Shown here: piece by piece, positions 47,821 through 58,061 of the stretch
Layout: every line of letters begins with the position of its first letter
Position numbering within the stretch: position 1 is the stretch's first letter
DNA from: Arthrobacter sp. zg-Y20
Lineage (GTDB): Bacteria; Actinomycetota; Actinomycetes; Actinomycetales; Micrococcaceae
Direction: 5' to 3'
Assembly (NCBI RefSeq): GCF_030142075.1
Contig: NZ_CP126241.1
Coordinates: forward strand, 3,348,001 to 3,412,000
DNA: 64,000 bases
Translations under genes and position numbers: made by a program
Notes under the pieces: model-generated
Told to the model about the DNA's origin: nothing
Databases searched by the model: none
What the model saw: the letters and a program-made list of their open reading frames with translations, nothing else

Positions 47821-47934
47821 ATGGTCACCTTTGCTCATTTGAGATATCGGTACCGCTGCGTAGGCCGTGACACTACGTCCAGAGCTCCCGTCCGGGCAAG
47901 ACTCCGGACCCGGAAAGGGGAAAAGAATAATCAG

Positions 47935-48810
47935 CTACGCGGAAACGTAAGTATTCATCACCACTTCGACGGCGCCGTCGAGCGTTTCGGAAGTCAGCCG
48001 GACGGAAATACCCGATATGTCCGCCAGGGAAGACAGATGGGTCCCGCCGCAGGGCATGCTGACCGTTCCGTCGGGAAGTTCGCATACCCAGCGCCGCATT
48101 CCGGTGAGCAGCTCCGATTCCCGGTCAATGCGCACCTTCGCTCCGGACGCCGTCCACGCCGCAAGGGCCGCATTCACGCCGGCCTCAACGGCAGCCAGAT
48201 CCGCCAGCAGAGCCTCAGACTGGAAACCTTTGCGGCGCAGCGACTTCCCCAGCCGGTACACGTCCCGCGAGCCGAATTCCCTGATGGCAGTGGTTTCAAC
48301 AGCCAGCGCGTCGAAGTTCGGGTTGCCCGCGGCGTCGGGCTGGACGTCCTTCTTCCACCCGTGGGCCAGCTGCCGGTTCAGGGCCAGGGACGCCAGGTGG
48401 CAGGCGGTGTGTCCGGCGGAGATCCCCGCCCGGTAGCCTTCATCGACCCGGAACCGAACCTCGGCGCCTTCGGCGAGGACGGTCCCGGCGGGCAGGATAT
48501 GCACCACCGTAAAAGCCCACCCCTCCGTGCCTTTCCGGACCGGAATATCCCGCCCCAGGAACAGTGTGCTGCCGTCGGTGGCGCCCACAATGCAGTCGGC
48601 CACCGGTACCTCGGTACCCTCCGGCGTCGTCAGCGTTGCCCGGTCCGGTCCCTGGTCCGGCCATCCCGCATCCACCGGATGTACGGGTGTGGCATCCACC
48701 AGGACCGCCAGCCGCCCGTCCGGGAGGGTCTCGGTGTGCAGAACCGTTCCGGCGCCGGTGAGGGCGCCTGCAGGGTAGGTGACGGCGGTATCAGCGGTAG
48801 GCATAGTCAT
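47935..48810 (-). CDS. AlaX-like alanyl-tRNA editing hydrolase
   Basis: A 291-residue metal-dependent hydrolase with the editing-domain zinc ligands: GHTACHLAS (H-x-x-x-H) and MPCGGTHLSS (C-x-x-x-H). Proteins of this layout hydrolyse mischarged Ser- or Gly-tRNA(Ala). The start fits a leaderless promoter (TAGGGT, six bases, ATG). A methionine two codons later is an alternative. Confidence 0.85.
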   Translation of the reverse strand: MTMPTADTAVTYPAGALTGAGTVLHTETLPDGRLAVLVDATPVHPVDAGWPDQGPDRATLTTPEGTEVPVADCIVGATDGSTLFLGRDIPVRKGTEGWAFTVVHILPAGTVLAEGAEVRFRVDEGYRAGISAGHTACHLASLALNRQLAHGWKKDVQPDAAGNPNFDALAVETTAIREFGSRDVYRLGKSLRRKGFQSEALLADLAAVEAGVNAALAAWTASGAKVRIDRESELLTGMRRWVCELPDGTVSMPCGGTHLSSLADISGISVRLTSETLDGAVEVVMNTYVSA

Positions 48811-48903
48811 CGGCCCACCCTACCGAAGCGGACCGGCCGCAAATGTGAACAGGACCACAGGATTACGCGGCAGGGAGAATGTGCGGTAAAGTCGTAACCA
48901 CAC

Positions 48904-48980
48904 CGCGGGGTGGAGCAGTTCGGTAGCTCGCTGGGCTCATAACCCAGAGGTCGCAAGTTCAAATCTTGCCCCCGCAACCA
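48904..48980 (+). tRNA. Initiator tRNA-fMet (CAT anticodon)
   Basis: A 77-base tRNA with encoded CCA. The acceptor begins C against A at position 72, the mispair typical of initiators, and the anticodon stem has three G-C pairs (GGG next to CTCATAA and CCC), the other initiator hallmark. T-arm reads GTTCAAAT. Ends before a strong terminator. Confidence 0.97.
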
Positions 48981-48983
48981 ATA

Positions 48984-49021
48984 AAAAGATCCCGATCCGG
49001 ATTCCCGGATCGGGATCTTTT
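48984..49021 (+). terminator. Intrinsic terminator after the initiator tRNA
   Basis: A perfect 17-bp stem, AAAAGATCCCGATCCGG with its complement, and a 4-base loop; ends in TTTTGTG. Directly downstream of the tRNA CCA end. Confidence 0.95.
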
Positions 49022-49184
49022 GTGTTTGGCCAGCCGCAGGTGGACTGCCCCCCCTGGGATAGCGGATCCCCGGCACTGGGGTCTCGGTCCACCCACCGTT
49101 GGCAGCGCCTTTTGGTTGTTTCCGTCACACCCCTTCCGGTAAGTTGCAGAAACGATCCGTCAACGGGAGAGGCGGCACACTCTT

Positions 49185-49805
49185 ATGGAAGCCCGGATAA
49201 CCCTGTTGGTGGACGGCACACCACGCACCTTGACGGTGGATACACGCACCACGGTCCTGGACGCGTTGCGGAACCTGCTGGGCGTCACCAGCCCCAAGAA
49301 AGGCTGTGACCACGGCCAGTGCGGGGCCTGCACTGTCCTGCTGGACGGACGCCGCGCCAACTCCTGTCTCACCTTGGCGGTGGCCCACGAGGGCGCTGAC
49401 ATCGTCACTGCGGAGGGCCTGGCCGGCGGTACGCCCGACGGCGGTCTGCACCCCGTCCAGCGGGCCTTCCTGGAGCAGGACGCGTTCCAGTGCGGCTACT
49501 GCACCCCCGGACAGATCTGCTCAGCTGCAGGCATCATCGAAGAGGCCGCGGCCGGGCACCCCTCCTCCGCCACCGAAGACCTGCAGGCCGAGGGCGGGAT
49601 TGAGCTCAGTGACGCGGAGATCCGCGAGCGCATGAGCGGGAACCTCTGCCGCTGCGGCGCCTACGTAAACATCGTGGCCGCAGTAAAGCAGGCCGCGGAG
49701 GCAGCCGCCGCCCGGCGAGGCGGCGTCCCCGATCCGGCGGAACCCGCCGTGGAGGATTCTCCCACTGCGGAATCCATGCCCTCCCACAGGGAGGAGCGGT
49801 CATGA
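49185..49805 (+). CDS. Aldehyde oxidoreductase 2Fe-2S subunit (PaoA/YagT-like)
   Basis: A 206-residue electron-transfer subunit of a xanthine-oxidase-family enzyme. First 2Fe-2S cluster: [21 protein letters not shown]; second: CGYCTPGQ and CRCGAY. No Tat signal, so cytoplasmic, unlike the E. coli homologue. Its stop overlaps the next ATG as ATGA. First of three coupled subunit genes. Confidence 0.93.
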   Translation: MEARITLLVDGTPRTLTVDTRTTVLDALRNLLGVTSPKKGCDHGQCGACTVLLDGRRANSCLTLAVAHEGADIVTAEGLAGGTPDGGLHPVQRAFLEQDAFQCGYCTPGQICSAAGIIEEAAAGHPSSATEDLQAEGGIELSDAEIRERMSGNLCRCGAYVNIVAAVKQAAEAAAARRGGVPDPAEPAVEDSPTAESMPSHREERS

Positions 49806-50881
49806 TTCCCTTCGACTACCGCCGCGCGGAGGACGCCGCCGCCGCCGTCGCCCTGGTCAGCGCCAACCCGGATGCCGCCTTCCTCGCCGGCGGCACCAAC
49901 CTGGTGGACCGGATGAAGCTGGGCATTGCCGATCCGACACTGCTGGTGGACATCAGCCGGCTGCCGCTGGACACCGTGGACGTGCAGGAGGACGGACGGG
50001 TGCGGATCGGCACGAATGTCCGCAACGCGGACCTCGCGGCCAACACATTTGTCCGCAGCCGCTATCCGGCCCTGGCCCAGGCACTGCTTGCCGGCGCATC
50101 CGGGCAGCTGCGCAACCTTGCCACCACCGGCGGAAACCTGCTCCAGCGCACCCGCTGCGTGTACTTCCAAAACCCCACCACACCGTGCAACAAGCGCGAA
50201 CCCGGCACCGGATGCTCCGCCGTCGACGGCTACACCCGCTACCACGCCATCCTCGGCGCGTCCGAGGAGTGCATAGCCACCCATCCTTCCGACATGGCTG
50301 TGGCCCTCGCTGCCCTTGACGCTTCGGTGGTGGTCCTGGGTCCGGCCGGTGAAAGGATTCTTCCGCTCAGCGAGTTCCACCGGCTGCCCGGCAACGAGCC
50401 GCAACGGGATACCGTGCTCGAGCACGGAGAGCTGATCACCGCCGTCGAGCTGCCCCCGGCACCCGCCCGCTCCGCCTACCGCAAGGTGCGGGACCGCGCG
50501 TCGTACGCCTTTGCCCTGGTCTCCGTGGCCGCGGCACTGGAACTGGAGGACGACGGCGTGAATCCACCGGTTATCCGCGACGTCCGCATTGCCCTGGGCG
50601 GGGTGGCGCACAAACCCTGGCGTGCGCTGCAGGCCGAGGCAGTGCTGCGCGGGGCGCCGGCCACGATCGCCGCCTTCCGTGCCGCGGCGGACGCCGAACT
50701 GGCCCAGGCGCGGCCGCTGAGAGGGAACGGCTTCAAGGTACCGATGGTCCGCAACACCATGGCCGCCGTCCTGCGGGACCTGGCCGGGCTGCCCGCACCG
50801 GACGCGGGCGCTGCGGGAACCGGCCATCCGGAAGGTCCGGACGGCCCGGAAGATGCCGGCTGGGAGGAGCAAACCCCATGA
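49802..50881 (+). CDS. Aldehyde oxidoreductase FAD subunit with extra 4Fe-4S site (PaoB/YagS-like)
   Basis: A 359-residue FAD-binding subunit. [15 protein letters not shown] and [12 protein letters not shown] are FAD motifs. Cysteines in [21 protein letters not shown] and ASEEC correspond to the 4Fe-4S ligands seen in E. coli PaoB and absent from most xanthine oxidase family FAD subunits. Overlaps both neighbours by four bases. Confidence 0.92.
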   Translation: MIPFDYRRAEDAAAAVALVSANPDAAFLAGGTNLVDRMKLGIADPTLLVDISRLPLDTVDVQEDGRVRIGTNVRNADLAANTFVRSRYPALAQALLAGASGQLRNLATTGGNLLQRTRCVYFQNPTTPCNKREPGTGCSAVDGYTRYHAILGASEECIATHPSDMAVALAALDASVVVLGPAGERILPLSEFHRLPGNEPQRDTVLEHGELITAVELPPAPARSAYRKVRDRASYAFALVSVAAALELEDDGVNPPVIRDVRIALGGVAHKPWRALQAEAVLRGAPATIAAFRAAADAELAQARPLRGNGFKVPMVRNTMAAVLRDLAGLPAPDAGAAGTGHPEGPDGPEDAGWEEQTP

Positions 50882-52956
50882 CCATGCCCGCCTCCGCCAT
50901 TGGCACTCCGTTTGAACGGCTCGACGGCGAACTCAAGGTCACCGGCACCGCCCCGTACGCGTATGAGCAGCCGGTAGAGAACCCCGTCCACCTGTATCCC
51001 GTCCTCTCCACCATTGCACGCGGCCGGGTGGAGCGTGTGGACACCGCCGAAGCAGAGGCGCTGGACGGGGTCCTGACCGTGCTCACCGCCGAAACAGCGC
51101 CTCGTCTGGCGGACACCTCTGACCGCGAACTGGCCGTCCTGCAGGACACCCGCGTGGGCTACCGCGGGCAGATCGTGGCCGCTGTCCTGGCGGAAACCCC
51201 GGAAACCGCGCGGCAGGCGGCCGACTCCGTGAAGGTGACGTACGCAGCGGAGCCGTTTTCCGCCCAGCTGCGCGCTGATGACCCGGCCCTCTACGCGCCG
51301 GAGGAACTCAACGCCGGCACGCCCACGGACAGCAGCCAGGGCAACGCGGAGTCCGCCTTCGACACGGCAGCCCTGAAGATCGACCAAACCTATTCCACCC
51401 CGCCCGAACACAACAATCCGCTGGAACCGCACGTCACCGTGGCGCAGTGGGACGGCGCTACCCTGACCCTCTGGGACTCCACCCAAGGGGTGCATACGGT
51501 GAAGGGCACCCTGGCGCAGGTCCTGGGCCTTGACGAAGGGCAGGTGCGGGTGATCGCCCCGCACGTGGGCGGCGGCTTCGGGTCCAAGGGGATGCCGCAC
51601 GTACACGTGGTGATGGCTGCCCTTGCCGCGCAGTGCACGGACGGGCGGCCGGTGAAATTCCCGGTCAGCCGCCAGCAGATGTATTCACTGACCAGCCACC
51701 GCACCCCCAGCATCCAGCACATCCGGCTTGGCGCCGCCGACGACGGCCGCCTCACCTCCATGTCCCTGGACATCGTGGAACACACCTCCCGGATCAAGGA
51801 ATTCGCCGAGCAGACCCCTGCCCCGTTCCGGATGATGTACGCCGCCCCCAACCGGCGCACCACCACCCGCCTGGCGCCGCTGGATATCCCGGTGCCGTCC
51901 TGGATGCGGGCTCCCGGCGAGTGCCCCGGAATGTTCGGTCCCGAAGTGGCCATGGACGAACTCGCGGCCGCAGCGGGACTGGACCCGATTGAACTGCGCC
52001 GGCGCAATGAACCGGAGACCGACCCGGAAACCGGCAAACCCTGGTCCAGCCGGCATCTGCTGGAGTGCTTTGAGCTGGGCGCGGAACGGTTCGGATGGGA
52101 CCGGCGGGTCACCCGGCCCCGGTCCGTGCAGGAGGACGGCTGGCTGGTGGGCATGGGCACCGCCAGCGCCGTTTATCCCTTTATGCGCCAACCGTCCAAC
52201 ACCGCCCGGATCGGCTATGAGCAGGACGGGATCTACTCCGTGCAGATAGGCGCCGCGGACATCGGCACCGGATCCTGGACGGCGCTGACGCAAATAGCCG
52301 CCGATGCGCTGCGGGTGCCGGTGAACCGGATCCGCCTTGGAATCGGCGACACCCGTTTCCCGGTCGCCAGCGTGGCCGGCGGGTCCTCCGGCACGGCCAG
52401 CTGGGGCGGCACAATCATCGCCGCCGCCCGCGCATTCCGGGCGGACCACGGCGAGCACCCCTCCCCCGGCGCCGCCACCGAAGCGCAGCCGCCCGAAGAC
52501 GCCGAAGCACAGGAGTTCGCCCTCTACTCCTTCGGCGCGCATTTCGCCGAGGTGCGCATCAATGCCGATACGGGGGAAATCCGGGTGCCCCGGATGCTCG
52601 GGGTTTTCTCCGCCGGACGGATCATCAACCCCCGCACGGCCCGGTCCCAGTTCCTCGGCGCCATGACCATGGGCCTGGGCATGGCGCTGCACGAGGCGGG
52701 CGTCATGGACCCGCGGTTCGGCATCTTCGTCAACCACGACCTGGCCGAATACCACATCCCCACCAACGCGGACGTGCTGGACATGGAGGCCCTGTGGATT
52801 GAGGACGACGACGAGCATGCCGGCCCGCTGGGCGCCCGCGGCATCGGGGAAATCGGGATTGTGGGCAGCGCGGCGGCCGTCGCCAACGCCGCCTACAACG
52901 CCTCCGGCGTCCGGGTGCGGGACCTGCCCCTGACACCTGACAAGTTCCTGGCGTAA
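50878..52956 (+). CDS. Aldehyde oxidoreductase molybdopterin subunit (PaoC/YagR-like)
   Basis: A 692-residue catalytic subunit. GGGFGSKG and the [18 protein letters not shown] segment (Mo-cofactor pocket) and the C-terminal [11 protein letters not shown] motif carrying the catalytic Glu are present. Oxidises aldehydes to acids, aromatic ones in E. coli. No XdhC-type or molybdenum cofactor maturation gene is adjacent, so maturation must come from elsewhere. Confidence 0.92.
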   Translation: MTMPASAIGTPFERLDGELKVTGTAPYAYEQPVENPVHLYPVLSTIARGRVERVDTAEAEALDGVLTVLTAETAPRLADTSDRELAVLQDTRVGYRGQIVAAVLAETPETARQAADSVKVTYAAEPFSAQLRADDPALYAPEELNAGTPTDSSQGNAESAFDTAALKIDQTYSTPPEHNNPLEPHVTVAQWDGATLTLWDSTQGVHTVKGTLAQVLGLDEGQVRVIAPHVGGGFGSKGMPHVHVVMAALAAQCTDGRPVKFPVSRQQMYSLTSHRTPSIQHIRLGAADDGRLTSMSLDIVEHTSRIKEFAEQTPAPFRMMYAAPNRRTTTRLAPLDIPVPSWMRAPGECPGMFGPEVAMDELAAAAGLDPIELRRRNEPETDPETGKPWSSRHLLECFELGAERFGWDRRVTRPRSVQEDGWLVGMGTASAVYPFMRQPSNTARIGYEQDGIYSVQIGAADIGTGSWTALTQIAADALRVPVNRIRLGIGDTRFPVASVAGGSSGTASWGGTIIAAARAFRADHGEHPSPGAATEAQPPEDAEAQEFALYSFGAHFAEVRINADTGEIRVPRMLGVFSAGRIINPRTARSQFLGAMTMGLGMALHEAGVMDPRFGIFVNHDLAEYHIPTNADVLDMEALWIEDDDEHAGPLGARGIGEIGIVGSAAAVANAAYNASGVRVRDLPLTPDKFLA

Positions 52957-53008
52957 CGAAGCGGTGCGTGGCGCCGCAGCCGGCTTGCGGTGTGCCAAAC
53001 TGGCGCCC

Positions 53009-53656
53009 ATGACTGCCGTGCGTCCCCTTCCCGCCGTCCTTGCGGGCCGGTTTGTCCGGCTTGAACCGTTGACCGCTGATCTGCTGCCCCGGCTGTACCG
53101 GGCCATTGCGGTGCCCGAGGTGTTTGCCGGCGGCTACGGCGGCGGCCCGGCGGGGCTCCGCGAGGATTTAGACGGGTTCACTGAGTGGGCGCGGAGGTAT
53201 TACCGGTGGAATGAACTGCCCTTTGCGGTCCGCCTTCTGGCCGGGACGGACGCCGGCACGGTGGTGGGCACCAGCAGCCTGGCCGACCTGGAGCTGCACA
53301 CGGAATCGGCCCAACTGGGATGGACTGCCTATTCGCCTTCCGTCTGGGGCACCGCCGTGAACCCAGAGACCAAGCTCCTGCTGCTGGGACATGCCTTCGC
53401 GGCCGGATTAGGCCGCATCACCATTCAGGCGGACGCCCGCAACGAGCGGTCCCGGGCCGCCATCAGCGGGATCGGCGCGGCGTTCGAAGGCATCCGCCGC
53501 CGGGACCGGCGCCGCGCCGACGGCAGCTGGCGGGATACGGCCGTGTATTCGCTCCTTGCGGAGGAATGGCCGCAGGTCCGGGCGGGGCTCGAACAAAGGC
53601 TGGACCGGTTCGCCGGCCCAGCGGGTCGCGCCGCTGCCAAGAGCGCCCGGGAGTAG
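53009..53656 (+). CDS. GNAT family N-acetyltransferase (RimJ/RimL-like)
   Basis: A 215-residue acetyltransferase of the RimJ/RimL type: FVRLEPLTADLLPRLYRA start, VGTSSLADL and NPETKLLLLGHAFAAGLGRITIQADARNERSRAAI. The start fits a leaderless promoter, CAAACT then seven bases. Substrate unknown. Confidence 0.87.
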   Translation: MTAVRPLPAVLAGRFVRLEPLTADLLPRLYRAIAVPEVFAGGYGGGPAGLREDLDGFTEWARRYYRWNELPFAVRLLAGTDAGTVVGTSSLADLELHTESAQLGWTAYSPSVWGTAVNPETKLLLLGHAFAAGLGRITIQADARNERSRAAISGIGAAFEGIRRRDRRRADGSWRDTAVYSLLAEEWPQVRAGLEQRLDRFAGPAGRAAAKSARE

Positions 53657-53720
53657 CATTTCCGCCACAGGAGCATTCCGGCGACGGCGCCGCGAATGAG
53701 ATGAAACGGGGACAACAATC

Positions 53721-54941
53721 GTGAGCGCTAACTTCGGCGACTATCAGCTGGGCATTTACATGAACGGAGCACGGGGAACACTTCCCGGGCTGCCGATGGG
53801 CTTTGCCGCCACGGAGGAACTGGCGCAGACCGTCATGGATCCGCGGGTCCTGGGCTACGTGGCCGGCGGCGCCGGCGATGAACACACCCAGCGGGCCAAT
53901 GTTGCAGCCTTCGAGCGGTTGGGCATCATGCCCCGGATGCTCGTGGGCGCGGCACAGCGGGACCTGGGCATCGACCTGTTCGGGCATCATCTGCCCTCAC
54001 CCTTGTTCTTCGCGCCCGTGGGCGTGCTGGGCGCAGTGGCCGACGACGGCGACCTGGCCACCGCGGCGTCGTCGTCCGAGCTGGGCATACCGATGGTGGC
54101 TTCCACCCTCGCCTCCGCACCGCTGGAACAGGTCCGCGCAGCGGCCGGTGAAACACCCGGATTCTTCCAGCTCTACCCGCCCGCAGACCGGGAACTGGCC
54201 GAGAGCCTGGTGCACCGCGCCGAAGCAGCCGGTTACACGGGCATCGTGATCACCCTGGACACCTGGGTCAACGGCTGGCGTCCGCGCGACCTCAGCGCCG
54301 CCTACCTGCCGATGCTCTCCGGCCAGTGCCTGGCCAACTACCTCACGGACGACCGCTTCCGGAAGCTGCTGGCCGAGCAGGGCTCCGCCGATCCCGCCGC
54401 CGCCGTGATGCTGTGGGCATCCCTGTTCGGAAATCCCACCATGACCTGGGAGGACCTGGCGTGGTTCCGCTCCCTGACCAAGCTGCCGATCCTGCTCAAG
54501 GGCATCTGCTCCCCGGAGGACACCCGGCGCGCCCTGGACGGCGGGATGGACGGCATCTACTGCTCCAACCACGGCGGCCGCCAGGCCAACGGCGGCATCC
54601 CCGCCATCGACTGCCTGCCCGGTGTGGTGGAAGCGGCCGACGGCGCCCCGGTGCTGTTCGATTCAGGGGTGCGTTCCGGGGTGGACGCCCTGCGTGCACT
54701 GTCCCTGGGGGCCACCGCCGTGGGGATCGGCCGGCCGTACGTGTACGGGCTGGCCGTGGGCGGACAGGCCGGGGTAACGCATGTGATGCGCAGCCTGCTG
54801 GCCGAGGCGGACCTCACCATGGCCGTCAACGGCTACCCGGACCTGGCCTCGCTGAGGGGAGCCCTGCACCGGCTCCAGGGGGCCGGTGCAGCTGCTGGCC
54901 GCCGGGACGGTGCCGATGGCAGTTACCGCGGGCGGGGCTAA
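53721..54941 (+). CDS. Lactate 2-monooxygenase
   Basis: FMN enzyme of 406 residues that oxidises L-lactate to acetate and CO2 using oxygen. It follows the mycobacterial lactate monooxygenase closely: DEHTQRANV, VITLDTWVNGWRPRDL, and the catalytic His H284 in YCSNHGGRQANGG. VLFDSGVRSG and GIGRPYVYGLA bind FMN phosphate. Starts at a GTG with GGGGAC upstream. Complements the lactate permease at 1-1638. A glycolate or lactate oxidase role is less likely. Confidence 0.9.
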   Translation: MSANFGDYQLGIYMNGARGTLPGLPMGFAATEELAQTVMDPRVLGYVAGGAGDEHTQRANVAAFERLGIMPRMLVGAAQRDLGIDLFGHHLPSPLFFAPVGVLGAVADDGDLATAASSSELGIPMVASTLASAPLEQVRAAAGETPGFFQLYPPADRELAESLVHRAEAAGYTGIVITLDTWVNGWRPRDLSAAYLPMLSGQCLANYLTDDRFRKLLAEQGSADPAAAVMLWASLFGNPTMTWEDLAWFRSLTKLPILLKGICSPEDTRRALDGGMDGIYCSNHGGRQANGGIPAIDCLPGVVEAADGAPVLFDSGVRSGVDALRALSLGATAVGIGRPYVYGLAVGGQAGVTHVMRSLLAEADLTMAVNGYPDLASLRGALHRLQGAGAAAGRRDGADGSYRGRG

Positions 54942-55567
54942 CCCGCCTGCGGGAAACCGTCCCGCGGCCACCAGGCAGGCAGCAGGTTCCGCAGGGAGGC
55001 CAGCCATGCTTCGGCGTCGTCGTCGTCGCTGATGACCCACTGCTCAAACCAGGAGGCGTAGGCGCCGCCCAAAAATCCCGCCGTGGCCTCCAGATTGATG
55101 TCCGGCAACACCTCGTGCGCCTGCCAGACGTGCAGTGCCAGGAGAATCCGCAACCGCAGGTCCTCGACGAGGACGCCCAGGAACGTCTCCGTATGGAACA
55201 GGGCCCGGTAGACGCGCTGCTCATCCTTGGTGTGCCGCAGGATCTGCCGGATGGACTCTACGTAAAGGTCCCCGATCTCCGCGACAGTCCGCCCGGTCCC
55301 GCGCTGGTCCAGGTCCACGGTGCCCAGCCGGTCCACCACGCCGGCGTATACGGAGGCGGCAAAGTCGAAAATGTTCCGGTAATGGCCGTAGAACGTGGTG
55401 CGGTGCACCCCTGCCTGGCGGCAGAGCGCCGACACGCTGATGTCTGCCAGTTCATGCTCCCGGAGCAGCTCCCAGAGGCCTGCTTCAAGCGCTTCGCGGG
55501 TGCGGGCAGTCCGGGGTTCTTCCGGGGAGTGCCGCCGTAGCGGCTTGGGGTCTTCCGGTGCTGGCAT
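54938..55567 (-). CDS. TetR family transcriptional regulator
   Basis: A 209-residue regulator with the TetR helix-turn-helix (LADISVSALCRQAGVHRTTFYGHYRNIFDF). Convergent with the lactate monooxygenase gene and overlapping its end by four bases; downstream of an SDR gene on the same strand, separated by a terminator. Target unknown; the SDR gene is the likeliest partner. Confidence 0.9.
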   Translation of the reverse strand: MPAPEDPKPLRRHSPEEPRTARTREALEAGLWELLREHELADISVSALCRQAGVHRTTFYGHYRNIFDFAASVYAGVVDRLGTVDLDQRGTGRTVAEIGDLYVESIRQILRHTKDEQRVYRALFHTETFLGVLVEDLRLRILLALHVWQAHEVLPDINLEATAGFLGGAYASWFEQWVISDDDDAEAWLASLRNLLPAWWPRDGFPQAG

Positions 55568-55587
55568 GAAATTAATCTTCGCAGATA

Positions 55588-55623
55588 CACCGAAGGGCCC
55601 TGCCTAGGCGGGGCCCTTCGGTG
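55588..55623 (-). terminator. Hairpin between the SDR and TetR genes
   Basis: CACCGAAGGGCCC (55588-55600) pairs perfectly with 55611-55623 around a 10-base loop. It follows the SDR gene on the minus strand and precedes tetR. Confidence 0.75.
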
Positions 55624-55667
55624 CCGCGGCGCTGGGGGACGCCGCAAGCTTTTGGTGTGGAGCAGGC

Positions 55668-56402
55668 CTAGTAGTTGGCCAGTCCTGCGGTCTCGCCGCC
55701 GTCAACCACGAATTCCGCCCCGGAGGAGAAACTGGAATCGTCGCTGGCCAGGAACAGGACCATCTGGGAGACCTCCTGCGCCTCACCCATGCGGTGCAGG
55801 GCAACGTGGTTCATGGGGTTCTCCATGCCTTCCGTCATGGGCGTCTTGATGACGCCCGGGTGCACCGAGTTCACGCGGATGCCGTACTTGCCAAGATCCA
55901 GGGCAGCAGACTTGCTCAGGCCGCGCACCGCGTACTTGGTGGCGGTGTAACCCGGCAGCTCCACGAAGCCCTGCAGGCCCGCTGTGGAGGAGATGTTGAT
56001 GATGGATCCGCCCGCGGATTCCTTCAGTGCCGGGATGGCGGACTTGATGCCAAGGAACACGCCGTTGAGGTTGATGTTCACAATGGTGTTCCACTGCTCG
56101 AAGCTGTAATCCTCGATGTGCCCGAAGTTGGCGATCCCGGCATTGTTGACCAGCACGTCCAGTCCGCCGAATTCGGTGACGGCGGTGTTTACCGCGGCGT
56201 CCCAGTCGGCAGCATTGGTGACATCCAGGTGGACGTAGCGGGCGGCGTCGCCAAGCTCTTCGGCCGTCTTCCGGCCATCCTCGTCGAGGATGTCGCCGAT
56301 AACGACCTTGGCACCCTCAGCCACCAGCAGGCGTGCGTGTGAGGCACCCATGCCGCGGGCCCCTCCGCTGATGAGGGCTACTTTGCCGCTTACGCGTCCC
56401 AT
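55668..56402 (-). CDS. SDR family oxidoreductase (3-alpha/20-beta-HSD-like)
   Basis: A 244-residue short-chain dehydrogenase: SGGARGMGASHARLL cofactor motif, NNAG, catalytic Ser in INISSTAG and YTATKYAV. The GGARGMG loop and the VELPGYTATKYAVRGLSK core resemble bacterial 3-alpha(20-beta)-hydroxysteroid and cyclohexanol-type dehydrogenases. TetR gene downstream may regulate it. Confidence 0.9.
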   Translation of the reverse strand: MGRVSGKVALISGGARGMGASHARLLVAEGAKVVIGDILDEDGRKTAEELGDAARYVHLDVTNAADWDAAVNTAVTEFGGLDVLVNNAGIANFGHIEDYSFEQWNTIVNINLNGVFLGIKSAIPALKESAGGSIINISSTAGLQGFVELPGYTATKYAVRGLSKSAALDLGKYGIRVNSVHPGVIKTPMTEGMENPMNHVALHRMGEAQEVSQMVLFLASDDSSFSSGAEFVVDGGETAGLANY

Positions 56403-56511
56403 TTCTTTCTCCTTCTAAGTGTTTCAATCCTGCCTTATTCAACACCTGTAGAAGAAATTTGCATCCCCGAATGAGACGAATGTGACTGACAGTACAGCCG
56501 GGCAGAACGTC

Positions 56512-57324
56512 TCAGACCGCCGGCCGGGGGCGGCGCGGCGGCAGCGGCACGAGCGGCGAGGTCCGCTGCTGGTACCCGGCGTAGGCGGGGTAGCGGGCCC
56601 GGGAGATACTCTCGGTCAAGGCGGTGGAACCGGCGAACAGCATGCTCAACAGAAGCGGCCCGGCCAGGGTCCAGTGCAGCCAGGAGCCCGCGGCGGCAAC
56701 GGCAAATCCGTAGAAGAACCACCACTGGGCCTGTTCAAAGAAAAAGTTGGGGTGCCGGGAGAAGCGGAACAGGCCGGTCTGCAGAAAGCCGGGGCCCGAT
56801 TCCTGTCCAGCGGCGCGCCGGGCTTTTTTCCATTGCTGGAAATTCCACTGCTGCTGGTCCGCGATGGTCTCCCCCGCGAGGGCGGCCAGGAACAGCACCG
56901 CCAGCACCCCGTCCCACCCGGTGAGCGGCCCGGGGTGCCGGTAGACGGTAAGGATCGGAAGGGTCATCAGCCAGATGATGAGGTTCTGGTAGATGCTGAT
57001 GAACCCCAGGTTGAACAGCTGGAACTGCCAGGGCCGCAGCCGGCGGCGAAGGATGCCCCAGCGGTAGTCCTCTCCGCCCGGGGCATACCCGCCCTTGCGG
57101 GCGTAGTTGAAGGTCAGCCGGGCGCCCCACAGGGTCACCAGCGCCGCCATCAGCACCACACGGGCGGCTGCACCGGATGCCGCGGCAAACACCCACACAT
57201 AGGCCACCGGGGTCAGCGACCAAACACGGTCTGTCCACGAGTATTCCCGCGTGGCCAGGGACAGCAGCCACGTGCCGGCGGTGCTGGCGGCGAAAATCCA
57301 GAGACAGACGCGTACCGGGTCCAT
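56512..57324 (-). CDS. DUF1295 family membrane protein
   Basis: A 270-residue protein with six or seven membrane segments and the family motif GLFRFSRHPNFFFEQAQWW, shared with steroid reductase and isoprenylcysteine methyltransferase folds. Probably a membrane reductase; substrate unknown. The start fits a leaderless promoter (TATCCT, six bases, ATG). Confidence 0.88.
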   Translation of the reverse strand: MDPVRVCLWIFAASTAGTWLLSLATREYSWTDRVWSLTPVAYVWVFAAASGAAARVVLMAALVTLWGARLTFNYARKGGYAPGGEDYRWGILRRRLRPWQFQLFNLGFISIYQNLIIWLMTLPILTVYRHPGPLTGWDGVLAVLFLAALAGETIADQQQWNFQQWKKARRAAGQESGPGFLQTGLFRFSRHPNFFFEQAQWWFFYGFAVAAAGSWLHWTLAGPLLLSMLFAGSTALTESISRARYPAYAGYQQRTSPLVPLPPRRPRPAV

Positions 57325-57365
57325 AGGAGGAGGATACGCAGGGCGCTGCCCTTGGCGGGAGCCCT

Positions 57366-58061
57366 TCAGCCCATGAGCCGGTGCTCGTAGGCGAACGCCA
57401 CCAGCTGGATCCGGGTGGCCAGGCCCAGCCGGTCCAGAATGCGGCGAATGTGCGTTTTGACCGTGGCCTCGGAGAGGAACACACTGGCGGCTATGTCCGC
57501 GTTGCTGAGGCCTTTGGCCACCAGCACAAACACGTCCTTCTCCCGCGCCGACAGCTCGGCGATGGCTGCCAGGTCCGGTTCCGGCGGGTCAGCGCTGCGG
57601 GTCAGGTGCGCAAACAGGTCATGCGCGGAACCCGGCGCCACTACTGAATAGCCGGCATACACCGTGCGGATGGCCGAGAGCAGGAACTCCGGTTCCGCGC
57701 TTTTGAGCAGGTAACCGCTGGCGCCGGCGCGGATCACTTCCACCACTGCCTGGTCCCGGTTGAAGGTGGTCAGTGCAATCACCTTGGGCCGGTCCCGGCC
57801 GGCTGCGTCGGCGTCAGCCATGATCCGCCGGGTGGCAGTAATCCCGTCCACCACCGGCATCCGCAGATCCATCAGCATCACGTCCGGACGGGCTGTTTCA
57901 GCCAGTTCCACTGCTTCCATCCCGTCACCGGCGCCGCCGCAGTAGGCGAGGTCGGGCTGCGAGCGCACCAGCATCTGGATTCCCGCACGGAACAGCGGCT
58001 GGTCATCCACCAGGGCCACGCGGATCGGTTCCTCCGCAGCACCTCCGCCCGGTTCACTCAT
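57366..58061 (-). CDS. LuxR-family two-component response regulator
   Basis: A 231-residue NarL/FixJ-type regulator: receiver domain with phospho-acceptor Asp65 in VMLMDLRMP, then a LuxR helix-turn-helix (LSAREKDVFVLVAKGLSNADIAASVFLSEATVKTHIRRIL). Overlaps the kinase gene by eight bases. Targets unknown. Confidence 0.94.
   Translation of the reverse strand: MSEPGGGAAEEPIRVALVDDQPLFRAGIQMLVRSQPDLAYCGGAGDGMEAVELAETARPDVMLMDLRMPVVDGITATRRIMADADAAGRDRPKVIALTTFNRDQAVVEVIRAGASGYLLKSAEPEFLLSAIRTVYAGYSVVAPGSAHDLFAHLTRSADPPEPDLAAIAELSAREKDVFVLVAKGLSNADIAASVFLSEATVKTHIRRILDRLGLATRIQLVAFAYEHRLMG

Noticed and set aside
48807-49076. Minus-strand frame across the initiator tRNA
   Set aside because: It is the complement of a perfect tRNA and terminator.
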